From Mesostigma viride (Eukaryota > Streptophyta > Mesostigmatophyceae > Mesostigmatales > Mesostigmataceae), in NCBI GenBank assembly GCA_009746045.1, contig RPFO01000253.1, positions 1,748,888 through 1,812,887 of the forward strand: a DNA stretch of 64,000 bases. Direction: 5' to 3'. Under the pieces are notes generated by a model. The model did not search any database. It worked only from the letters and a program-made list of their open reading frames with translations, and was not told where the DNA came from. Positions 36,820-45,800 of the stretch are shown here, piece after piece. Each line of letters begins with the position of its first letter. The stretch's first letter is position 1. Made by a program: the position numbers and the translations under genes.

Positions 36820-39339
36820 CTAGGTGTCTACCGGCGGGGGCAGGCTGGCCTGCTTGCCGTAGGGGTTCATCATGTGATAGAGCAGTTGGTACTGCTCAGG
36901 TGCTAGCTGGGGCACCTTGGTCAACGCATCCGCGGCGTTGGCCTTGTCCGGCACATGATTGGTAGACTCCCAGTAGGTGCACTCCTGTTTCAGGATCACC
37001 CAGTCCAAATCAGTATGCACAGCATAAGGGTTGTCAAGGAAACTGAGGAGAGATTGACTGTCGGTGTGCAAGTGAGCCACCACCCCAGCCTGACTGCCTG
37101 CTTGCTTCTGTAACCAAACCAGGACATGATTGAGATACCTGGCATGTAGCACAGCTGACACAACTGCCCTGCACTCAGCAGCATTGCTACTAACAGCTTT
37201 ACGCCTATGTAGCCTGCTATACCATGAGATGAGTGACATGGGTTGGTCAGCATTTTGTACAAAAAATAAGCCAGCCTCCCTAGCCTGCAGTTGAGTAATC
37301 TGCCGTGATTCCATGGAACTGTCCATTATAGCCTGAATGTGAATGGGCTTAAAGAGTTCCAGGGAATGCAAGATAAGGGGTGGACCAGCCTGCAGGAGCT
37401 TGTTGATAGCCTTGTGGCCTACCTGCATAAGAACTGCATCATCAACCCTGCTGACTACTGCCAAGTGTGGTGCACAAGTAGAACACAACCACCCCAGCTT
37501 GCCCCTAATGGTGGGACAGTCACAAGGTTTGATTTTAGTCTGCAGCACTTCCTTACAACTGTGCATGTAATCTGATGGAGAGTACATTGCACAGACCCAC
37601 TGATCTGCTTGCTTCTGAAGCTGCAACATTGTGCCACAGAACTTAATAGCAATGGTGCCCAGCTCTAGCTGCTTGCCAATCTCAAAAGACTTAGACACGT
37701 TGGCAATAAAATCATCCACAGCCTGCCTAGGCCCAGCAATAAGCTGATCATCCCCATGCCACACAAACATGATCATGCCATGAGGGTGAGGGACAACAAA
37801 GAAGCAAGGGTCTATGTCATCATACCGAGCACCTAGCTTCTCAAACACAGCTTGAGCTGACATTCTGAAAATTCTAGGAGCAGATTGCAGACCTTCCACT
37901 CCTATGTTGGCTTTCAGAAATGGTTGTGGGATATCCTTAGACCACACCTGAGGTGTGTTGACCACATACACCTTCCCATGCCAAACTTGCTCAGCTATTT
38001 CAGGTGAGCCTTTCAGAAATGCACGTTTAATGTCAGTGGCTTTGCACACATAATCATCACCTTGATTGATGTGCCCTAGAAAAACAGACAGCAAAATTTT
38101 AAGAGAAGTTTGCTGAATGCCAGGTGTATACAGATCTGCCTCTGTCAAATCAGTGGATCCCTTAAACTCAGTCACACAAGGCCTAGCATGGAAAATGACA
38201 GAGCCATCTGCTGCTTGCTTGTGCTTGCACACGAACTTAAGTCTTAGGTGCTTGCTCCCGTTGGGCTTACGCTCTAAGGGAGTGACTGGAGGTGTGTGGG
38301 TGGGACTACGTGGATCTGGAACCACCCATTCATCCATAGCCTTTCTAAAAGCTTCAACCCACTTAGTGAAACCTTCCTGAGTTTGACAGTCCTGGACAAT
38401 CTGCTCATAGGAGAGGGGAGACATTTTTGCAACATCATACTTTCCCAATCCAAATGCTTTGGGGTGCAGTTTCTGACTGTGCACCAAATCTGCCACACGT
38501 GGCTCGTGCCCAGGTGCATACTTTGGTGCAACAAATTTGACAGTGGCTGGCTGTGTGTCAACCAAAGTCTGGAGTGGTACCTGAAAATGATCAAGTGACA
38601 CCCCACCCAGGCCCTGTACCTCAAGCCTATCACAAGAGATGGTGACACCTGGGTAAGAAATAAATGGATCACCCAACAAAGCATTTCCTGTGTATCCTTC
38701 CAGTACCTGAAAAGGTGTGGGGATACCAAGAATGTTTAAGGTAACCTGACCTTTAACAGTCAAGCTAGCCTGCCCAGAGAAATCAGCCACCCGTTGCCAA
38801 GGGGAAGGCTCTAACTCTAGGTGTGGTACAGCCAATGCACTGATGATGCTAACCTGAGCTTGGGTGTCAACCGCGACTAGAGCTGGATTGTTGTCGCTGT
38901 GACCTGCCCTACTCACTTTGGCTGACCCTGCAGCAGTGTGAGCTTTGGCTCTATGCGCTGCTTGCAGTATGCGGACCGCTTCTGCTAGCCCATGTTTGGA
39001 CACGGTAGGTATGGGTTGAGCTGGTACCGCTGAAGGTGTGCTGTCTTGCTGACCACCTTCTTGGTTAGTGCCCTCGTTGACAGGTGGTCTAACCTGCTGT
39101 GGCTGGCTAGGCTCACTGAGGGTGACCTGGGGTGCACATGTGTTGTGGCTATCACACTCACCAGTGTGTGTTCCAAACAACCACTCACTGGGTACTCCAG
39201 ATATACCAGGCAACTGTACTGAGCTGTCGACCATCAGCTCTTCCTCCTCTGCCACGTCTGACAGTGGAGTGTAATACAATTTAATCCTGTGAGGTGAGCA
39301 CTTGTGCACATGCCCAGTGTCATTGTGTTTCACATGCAC
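36820..39339 (-). CDS. Protease-like, reverse transcriptase and RNase H polyprotein
   Basis: An 839-codon frame. Residues 152-230 read like a retropepsin: VAVDTQAQVSIIS (D158; the usual DTG/DSG glycine is Q) and the closing motif ALLGDPF (220-226). The copia-type reverse transcriptase follows with DIKRAFLKG (436-444) and a HGDD version of the YVDD catalytic motif (528-531). RNase H occupies about 650-830 with NAAECRAVV and the copia-like ending NAADALTK. The first 14 residues (VKHNDTGHVHKC) continue the C-terminal end of integrase seen at 59520, so frames were probably once joined. The frame is open, but the protease substitution may affect activity. Confidence 0.7.
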   Translation of the reverse strand: MHVKHNDTGHVHKCSPHRIKLYYTPLSDVAEEEELMVDSSVQLPGISGVPSEWLFGTHTGECDSHNTCAPQVTLSEPSQPQQVRPPVNEGTNQEGGQQDSTPSAVPAQPIPTVSKHGLAEAVRILQAAHRAKAHTAAGSAKVSRAGHSDNNPALVAVDTQAQVSIISALAVPHLELEPSPWQRVADFSGQASLTVKGQVTLNILGIPTPFQVLEGYTGNALLGDPFISYPGVTISCDRLEVQGLGGVSLDHFQVPLQTLVDTQPATVKFVAPKYAPGHEPRVADLVHSQKLHPKAFGLGKYDVAKMSPLSYEQIVQDCQTQEGFTKWVEAFRKAMDEWVVPDPRSPTHTPPVTPLERKPNGSKHLRLKFVCKHKQAADGSVIFHARPCVTEFKGSTDLTEADLYTPGIQQTSLKILLSVFLGHINQGDDYVCKATDIKRAFLKGSPEIAEQVWHGKVYVVNTPQVWSKDIPQPFLKANIGVEGLQSAPRIFRMSAQAVFEKLGARYDDIDPCFFVVPHPHGMIMFVWHGDDQLIAGPRQAVDDFIANVSKSFEIGKQLELGTIAIKFCGTMLQLQKQADQWVCAMYSPSDYMHSCKEVLQTKIKPCDCPTIRGKLGWLCSTCAPHLAVVSRVDDAVLMQVGHKAINKLLQAGPPLILHSLELFKPIHIQAIMDSSMESRQITQLQAREAGLFFVQNADQPMSLISWYSRLHRRKAVSSNAAECRAVVSAVLHARYLNHVLVWLQKQAGSQAGVVAHLHTDSQSLLSFLDNPYAVHTDLDWVILKQECTYWESTNHVPDKANAADALTKVPQLAPEQYQLLYHMMNPYGKQASLPPPVDT

Positions 39340-39401
39340 AGTCTTGCCTGTGCTGGAAAACTTAAGGATAGTGGCTGGGCCTAACCATGTCCCAACCTTC
39401 C

Positions 39402-40616
39402 CTAGCCCTGACTCCTTATAGAAGAGAACTGTGTCCCCTTCCTTGAAGGAGGGCGTGGATGCTTGGCATCCTTGGCTGCCAATCTGCTGGCAGCGTGGGC
39501 ACGCTGTGCATTGTACACAGCTAGTACCTCAGGTGGGTATATCCCAGCCTGTAACCCATCTGGTGTGATAATACCATAGGGTGTCTGCAGGAGTGGTCGT
39601 CTATTGAGTATCTGGCATATCTTAGTAGCCCACAGTGCCCTATCAGCGTATGACCCACTGTCAGCTAACAGGTTCTCACCTTCTTTGGCTACCAAGGTTT
39701 TGATAGACCTAATTGCCCTCTCAATGATACCTTGTCTCTCATGATCTTCTAGCCCAGCCAGGTCTATAGCTTCACAGCCCTCTGCCCCAGCAAGGCAACT
39801 AAATTGCTGATCTAACAGCAGTGCTTCTACTGGGTAGTACCTGGCTTGTGCTATTAATATAGCTCTATGCAACTGAGACTTGTCCATACCAGGGAGAGGT
39901 TCTATTGCTGTGTACCTGGACCATGCGTCCTTTAACGCCAGATAGGGCTGTCCCTTAATATGGAACACATCCCCGACCACTCTGCCCTTGCACTTAGGTG
40001 GTGTAGCTACATGCCACTTGGGTGGTTTAGGTGCATACATTTGGCAGTGCTGACAGTGTTTTCTGATCAGCTGACATGCCTTCCTGAGTGCCGTACCTCC
40101 CAATGCAGCTGCTACCACCTCTGCACATGTCTCATGACCATACAGTAAGTGCAGTTGCAATGCCAGCTCCTCATAACTGATGTTACTAAGAGCTTGGGTC
40201 ATGACCCTGGACACCTTGGGTATCAAGGAGGTGAACCTGGGTTCACTGTCAGAGGTTTCTGTGTAATACTTCAACACTTTGCCAACCTTGCTTACAGCCT
40301 TGACAGCTGAGCATGAAGGTGGAGAGTGAGAGGTAACAGAATTAACTTGACATCCTGTCAACATCCTCCCATCCTGTGTCCCTGCCTGGGCAGTGGAGCT
40401 GGATATTGGGTGGTGTAGGGGACACGACTCATCATGACACGTGTGAGGGTGTGAGGACTTACATTGAGGGGCTGCCACGGCTCCTTGGTGCACTTGGCGG
40501 GGTCCCCGTGAGGCGGTCCCAGGCACTTGTGGCAGAGCACCTCCAGGTGCGCCAGGTGCTCCTTGTGTTTGTGGCACTTGTCCTTGCTGTGTCCACGACG
40601 CCCACAACGCACACAT
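39402..40616 (-). CDS. Zinc-knuckle/integrase region of third element
   Basis: From about residue 90 this frame encodes a retroviral-type integrase: the zinc-binding HLLYGHE ... HCQHC, then the DDE core with GDVFHIKGQ, LLLDQQF and GIIERAIRS. The last residues after KHPRPPSRKG differ from the sister copy at 59390 and look shifted in frame. The zinc knuckle CVRCGRRGHSKDKC lies in an overlapping frame (40621-40440), so gag, knuckle and integrase occupy different frames and at least two one-base indels, or programmed shifts, separate them. A second CxxC cluster (CHKC) follows the knuckle, as in the copy at 58410. Confidence 0.65.
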   Translation of the reverse strand: MCALWASWTQQGQVPQTQGAPGAPGGALPQVPGTASRGPRQVHQGAVAAPQCKSSHPHTCHDESCPLHHPISSSTAQAGTQDGRMLTGCQVNSVTSHSPPSCSAVKAVSKVGKVLKYYTETSDSEPRFTSLIPKVSRVMTQALSNISYEELALQLHLLYGHETCAEVVAAALGGTALRKACQLIRKHCQHCQMYAPKPPKWHVATPPKCKGRVVGDVFHIKGQPYLALKDAWSRYTAIEPLPGMDKSQLHRAILIAQARYYPVEALLLDQQFSCLAGAEGCEAIDLAGLEDHERQGIIERAIRSIKTLVAKEGENLLADSGSYADRALWATKICQILNRRPLLQTPYGIITPDGLQAGIYPPEVLAVYNAQRAHAASRLAAKDAKHPRPPSRKGTQFSSIRSQG

Positions 40617-40617
40617 T

Positions 40618-41352
40618 TCACATCCTTCTTGGGGGTGGAGGACCCAGCCCCAGAAGACTTGTTAGCGTTCCCCCCTGGGGGGATGACCTACCCTTCCCCT
40701 TCCCCTGCCCCTTGCCCTTGCCCTTGCCCTTGCCCTTGCCCTTGCCCTTGAGGCTCTTAACAAACTGACTCATAAGAGTCTTCACCTCCCCTAGCGTCAC
40801 AGGACGCTTGTCCTTGGCCTTCCTGGCCTTACCCTCCTCATCTGATTCCTCCCCCCGGGCCCGCTTGACAGCAGGGGGGGAAGAGGTAGAGGGGGGAGGG
40901 GCTGAGTCCTGACACAGTGGACCCAGGGCTAGCTTAACATAATCGAGAGCCTCTTTCATCGACTCCCAATGGGTGGCCAAGCCTGTGGTGATCATGGCAA
41001 AGGTGTTACGATCAAGGTTAAGCTTCTCGAGCAGGGAATGAACAAGCCACTTGTGATCTAGCTTGCTAACCTCGGGGTGGGCCTTCACTGCAAGTTCCCA
41101 TTTCTTGATCTCTGCTACATAGTTCTGAGTTTCTACCTTATAAGTTTTCACCCAGTTAAACGCAGAGTACATGTCAACAGTGGTGGGAGCAGACAACAGT
41201 TCATGCAGATCACGCAGAAAATTCTCCCATGGCTCCCTACCCTGTGTATCCTGCCACCTGGGATATCTTTGCTGATATATGGATACCAAGTGCTGGATGG
41301 AGGGATTGGATTGGTGGAAGAAATCACCCTGCATGAGTGCGTCGCGCCACAA
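40618..41352 (-). CDS. Gag of third element, N-terminally fused to LTR remnant
   Basis: A 244-codon frame whose first codons come from LTR sequence (MWRDA) and then join Gag at LMQGDFFHQ. The body (YPRWQDTQGREPWENFLRDL ... KLDHKWLVHSLLEKL) matches the gag frame at 57252-57923 closely. Near the C-terminus is a KGKGKGKG basic tract from a CTTGCC microsatellite (about 40709-40750). The knuckle that should follow is in another frame. Confidence 0.6.
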   Translation of the reverse strand: MWRDALMQGDFFHQSNPSIQHLVSIYQQRYPRWQDTQGREPWENFLRDLHELLSAPTTVDMYSAFNWVKTYKVETQNYVAEIKKWELAVKAHPEVSKLDHKWLVHSLLEKLNLDRNTFAMITTGLATHWESMKEALDYVKLALGPLCQDSAPPPSTSSPPAVKRARGEESDEEGKARKAKDKRPVTLGEVKTLMSQFVKSLKGKGKGKGKGKGKGQGKGKGRSSPQGGTLTSLLGLGPPPPRRM

Positions 41353-41461
41353 CCGGCGCTCGGCACCGTTATTCTGTCTCCGCCAGAATAACTCCGGTCA
41401 CACTGTATGTTCCCCTGTGTGGCTCCGGCCACAAGTCAGCCTCGAGGTATCTCAGCTAACT
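41337..41461 (-). repeat. Truncated upstream LTR of third element
   Basis: 125 bp identical by eye to 35674-35798. The missing part, primer site and 5' gag indicate an internal deletion. Confidence 0.75.
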
Positions 41462-41801
41462 GGATCATGCGTTCCGCGACCCTCAACCCGCGACGGGCTT
41501 CGGGGGAAATGCTCTCCTCCGCCGCCTTCCACGCGTCCAGCACCTCCGTGACCGCTTTCTTGATGGGTTCCGGCAACCCCTCCTGCGTCCGGATGTGCAT
41601 CAGACAGATCACCTCCACGTCCGTCACCGTCCCTTGCAGATCCTGCGATTCGAGGATACTGGCCAGCCGCACGACGATGTTCTTGATGATCCGGCGACAC
41701 GATTCCGAGTCCTCCCCGAGGTTGCTCACCACGCTCTGGATCATCGAGTTCGGGAACTTCCACGTGTGCACCTTGTTGTCGAGTCGCACCTTGACGTCCA
41801 T
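41462..41801 (-). pseudogene. N-terminal fragment of viral helical gene split by the third element
   Basis: Starts MDVKVRLDNKVHTWKF and reads into the element after RVAERMI. With the fragment at 35389-35095 it makes a 209-residue, mostly helical protein with no membrane segment. The gene is divergent from the 41878 gene. Function unknown; position in a cluster of small virion-like genes suggests a late protein. Confidence 0.75.
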
Positions 41802-41877
41802 CGTTATGGTAGTACCGGTTGAAATTAGCGGGTTCGTTTTGAACGCGACGAATTATTTGCGAGGGTACTAGGAAACG

Positions 41878-42378
41878 ATGTCCGCCGTGCAGGCCTTCAA
41901 CAACATGCTGTCGATGTTCCTCGGCGAGCTCGAACTCGCGTTCCCCGACGAGAAGTCGATCGCCGGCGTGCGCGCGGCGTTCTCGTTGGCGTGCAAGAGC
42001 AACGCGAGGCTGCCGCTGGACACGTTCATGGACGCCATGACGCCGCACGTCCTGTCGATCATGAACAAGGACCCGACGTTTTTCGTCGAGGCCGTGGCCA
42101 CCATCCCTTACGTGAAGGACATCCACATCCACAAACATTGGGCGGACGCGCCGGCCGCCACCAAGGAGGCCATCTGGGAGTACCTCTCCACGCTGACCAT
42201 GCTGGGCATGGGCGTGCGCAACATCCCCCCGGACGTGCTGCGACAGGCGGAGACGCTGGCGCTGTCGCTGGCCGAGAAAATCGAGAAGGGCGAGGGGTCG
42301 GCGTCCCAGCTCCTCGAAGACGTGATCGCGGGGGTCAAGGGGATCACCGCTCCCGACGAGAGGTTGCTAGAAAATTAA
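41878..42378 (+). CDS. Small helical viral protein
   Basis: A 166-residue protein starting MSAVQAFNNMLSMFLGELELAF. The succession of helices (TFFVEAVATIPYVKDIHIHKHWADAP, then AIWEYLSTLTMLGM) is a layout I recall from unnamed proteins of algal and amoebal large DNA viruses. The gene at 54529 encodes a similar arrangement (ISAFVQLVEEIPEWTPEI), so they may be distant paralogues. No enzymatic motif. Confidence 0.55.
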   Translation: MSAVQAFNNMLSMFLGELELAFPDEKSIAGVRAAFSLACKSNARLPLDTFMDAMTPHVLSIMNKDPTFFVEAVATIPYVKDIHIHKHWADAPAATKEAIWEYLSTLTMLGMGVRNIPPDVLRQAETLALSLAEKIEKGEGSASQLLEDVIAGVKGITAPDERLLEN

Positions 42379-42394
42379 GTTCGGGCTAGTTACA

Positions 42395-42400
42395 TATAGG
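42395..42400 (+). promoter_or_regulatory. TATAGG motif abutting the ATG
   Basis: TATAGG is immediately followed by the ATG at 42401, as at 9039-9044. Confidence 0.45.
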
Positions 42401-42811
42401 ATGCAGGTATTCGACCGTCTCTTCGACGACCCGATGTATTTCTGGCCGTTCGTGCCGGGCGCCAGCGTGACGGACCGGTGCGACGCGGCCAAACGGTTCG
42501 GACTCTACGTGATGCTGATCGGCGGCGCCGTCACGTGGTCGGTGCGCGCGGTCGTGCTGGGTCTGGTCATCGTCATCCTCTCTCACATGGTGTTCTGTTT
42601 CGACTCCCGGTTCGCGAAGGAGACCAAGGACAAGGGGAACCCGTACGCGAACTTCACGGCGGGGAGGGACTTCCGGGCGGTCGACGGGACGACGCCGAGC
42701 GCCGTCGGTCGGGACACGTACCAATCGCTGTCCGAATCGCCGAACGAGTCGGACATGACGCGATTCGTCGCCGTCGCCCATCCCGACCTCACTCAGCGCA
42801 GGAGATATTGA
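42401..42811 (+). CDS. Membrane protein, DUF5762-like layout
   Basis: A 136-residue protein with two adjacent hydrophobic segments at about 34-48 (GLYVMLIGGAVTW) and 50-66 (VVLGLVIVILSHMVFC), followed by a soluble tail containing GNPYANF and RDTYQSL. A double hydrophobic hairpin followed by an NPxxN motif is a feature I recall of the DUF5762 family of giant viruses. Start supported by TATAGG. Likely an internal virion membrane protein; family assignment tentative. Confidence 0.55.
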   Translation: MQVFDRLFDDPMYFWPFVPGASVTDRCDAAKRFGLYVMLIGGAVTWSVRAVVLGLVIVILSHMVFCFDSRFAKETKDKGNPYANFTAGRDFRAVDGTTPSAVGRDTYQSLSESPNESDMTRFVAVAHPDLTQRRRY

Positions 42812-42829
42812 TTTTCGAAATAGAAGGGT

Positions 42830-45800
42830 ATGGCGGACCCGCCCCTCGCGCCGACCAAATTGCCGCACGGGAAGGCGCACAGTCTGGCGTTCCGCGAGAG
42901 GATCGCGATCGCCATCGAGGCCGGTCGGACCGCCGAGCCGCGACGGCGAGCGTACGAGGTCGCGGACATGTTCGCGGTCGATCGCAAGACGGCGCGCCAG
43001 TACTACCAGTGGTGGAAACAAGACAGGGCGAACGGGGTCGATTATTCGAAAGCGGAGGATCTTAAAAAGTCGCTGTTGAATCCCCTCACGTGGAAAGAGT
43101 TGGTATCGGAGGGGGGCGGGAAGAAGTGGGCGGTGAAGTCTCATGATTGGCTGAATAAACGTTTCCGTAACATTCCTACCGACGAAGCTCGCGAAGTGTG
43201 GACGAAACTATCGGAACACCTCGCGGACTTACAAATCAACCACGTGCCGCAATACACGGCGGCCGACATCGTCGCGGTGACCGGAAGGGTCATCCCGAGG
43301 GCGAGGGTGAATCCGGTCCCTCACCAGCCCGTTCTGCATTTACGGAGCGCCGGATACGGACCCGACCTGATAGAGCCCGCGAAGGACGCGCAGGAACACC
43401 TCATGCAGGCCCCCGTCACTCGACGAGCGGTGGCGCTACGGAACGCGTCCGCCGGACCCGCGGGGCCGTCGAACGCCGTCGTCGCGGCGTCCGGTGCCGG
43501 GCTGTCGAACGCCGCCGCGGGACCGTCGAACGCCGTCGTCGTGGCGTCCGGTGCCGGTCCCGTCGTCCCGCGACGGCAGCCTCGACAACCCGGCATCAAC
43601 CACGTCGATTTGTATCCGTTCATGAAGGATTCCGTGAGGGAGAAGTTCGTCGAGCTTCAAAAGTTCATGACGGAGAAACGCGTGATCCACTTGACGGAGG
43701 CGGACGTGGAGCGGGCCCGCAAAGAGCACAAATTGTCGTACAAAACGATCGCGTACGATTACCAGGAAAAGGATCTGAAGACCGTCGTCCGAGAGAAACA
43801 GGTGTTTCGGAAATTGCAGGCGACGCTGTACGCGGAAGATTGCGTGTTCATCGACGAGTTCCACGTCGTCATGAACTTGGCCCCTCAAAAGGGCTGGACG
43901 AAGCCCGGGACTCACGCGCCTCTGAGAAGACACGAGCAGAGGTATTCGAAGACGACGGTCTTGGCCGCGATGAGATGGCCGTCGAACGAAAGAGCGCCGC
44001 ACGCCCCGCGAGTCGCGTTCTACCTGCGCATATTGCCCCCTCTCCCCGGCCGCATCACGAACCAGAACCCGTGTAACACCGCACCGGAACGCGAGATAGC
44101 GGACGTCTTGCGGGGACAGCCGTGGTGGGAGGGGCTGATGATGTTGATGGGGGGCTACGTGCATCTGTACGACGGCGTCCCGTTTCACGAGATCAGTCTT
44201 TTCCGAGTGAAGTCGCGACTCGTGCCCGCGAAAGCGCCCAGAGGTGGCGGCCCGACACCACTGTCGTCTCGCGCGGACATCCGCGACGTCATCCTCGAGG
44301 GCGTGTACGATGTCGTCTTCCCGGACGCCGTCAACGAGAGAGCGGTGTCCTCTCAGCCGGGATTTCTTCCCGAAGTCCACACGCTGTGGACGAAGGACGG
44401 ACGGATGAACGTCAACGCCGTGAGCAAGAAGTCGATGCGGGACACGTTTTGGTCGTTTCTTCCCGGTCGAGTCGCCGACGGGACGACGCACGATACCATC
44501 GCGGACTTTTTGGGGTCGATACCGACGTTGTCGACGCCGGACGCCAAGGTGGAGTTCGTCGTCCGGTTAGCCGCGCACGATTTCGTCATGATCGAGTACA
44601 TTCGTCGCCACAACTATCCCATCAAACCGGTCGTGTACGGCGACGATATCGAGGATCTCAACCGACGCGAGGATTTCAAGAAATCGCTCCCCCCGGGGAT
44701 CACGTTCAAGAACGTCACCCCTTTATTGCGCGCCGGCAACGACGACATCAAGGTGAGAGACGTGCTGAAAGAGACCGAGGAGGAGGCCCGGCGGAACATG
44801 TTGGCGTACCCCGAAAAGGGTCTCGTGGACAAATCGCACGACGAGGACGACGAAAGGTCGGGTTCCCAATTGATGGTCGACAAGTTGGTGGAGGTCTATA
44901 AGAATTCGAGTTACAAAGAAATTTTGAATTCTTTATTCTTCGACGAAACCAGTCCGGAACACAGACAGTTGGACGCGTTCCTGTCCTCCGACGCGGACAG
45001 CTCGCTCATGTTCGACAGGGAGTACGTGAACCAAAAGTCGCGAGCGGGGGCGAGGGAACAGGCCGCGAGTCGGACCGTGTTGTTGGCGCGCGCGATATAC
45101 AGGGCGCTCAGCGTCCAATGGACGGTCCAAGGCAAATCGTCTTCCATGACCCCGCTCGACGTGGCCGCGCACGTGTGGTTCATCGTCCACCATTGCGCGG
45201 GAAACGAAAAGTGGATGGACGGGAAGTTGGAAGAGATGAACGGACATCCGTTTAAATACGGCTCTCCTCCTCGCGACGATCCGGATTTCCGCGGCGCGCT
45301 GCTGGTCAAAGACCTTCTAAAAAATTTCAGCACGTTCACGACGGTTCAGAGGGACAGGGTCCTTCCGATCGTCATCGCGCGGCGACACTTCTCCGACAAG
45401 CACGCCGGCGCGCCTCCTCTCCCCGTCACGAAGACCGTGTTCAAGTGGTTCCTCGAGTCGATCCCCGACGGGTTCGTCGAGGGGAAGACGATCATCATGG
45501 ACGGCGCGCCCGTCCACGGGAAACCGATCAACGCACAGCGACAGAGGAACGACGAGTTGAAAGAGAAGAGGATCTATCCGGACGGCGAGATGAGCGAGTT
45601 CGCGCTCATGTTGCGGAAACGAGGGGCCGGAGACGCGCTCTTGCAACCGCCCACGGAGGAGACGATCGACAAACGCAAGATCGCCTTGATGTTCCTGCCG
45701 CCCTTTTCTCCCGAGTTCAACCCCATCGAACTGGCGTTCAACACGGCGAAAAAGTTCATCTGGAGAGAGGCGGCCCGCGTGGGCCGCACGCGGCTCAATC

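Larger units (their letters stand above)
35390..41461 (-). mobile_element. LTR retroelement with gag, integrase, protease-like, RT and RNase H
   Basis: 6072 bp flanked by GGATC (35385-35389 and 41462-41466). LTR ends are AGTTAG...CTAACT rather than TG...CA. The left LTR is 409 bp (35390-35798); only 125 bp of the right one remain (41337-41461), fused directly to gag, so part of the upstream LTR, the primer site and the Gag start are deleted. On the minus strand the order is gag, zinc knuckle, integrase, retropepsin-like domain, reverse transcriptase, RNase H. The reverse transcriptase is copia-like. A purine-rich tract (GAAAGAAAACATAATGGG) precedes the downstream LTR. Confidence 0.85.

Noticed and set aside
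40698-40750. CTTGCC microsatellite considered as a regulatory repeat
   Set aside because: It lies in frame within gag and encodes a KG tract found in the sister element too.
43436-44491. Frames antisense to or overlapping the transposase-like gene
   Set aside because: The sense frame is continuous for 1303 codons with recognisable catalytic motifs.
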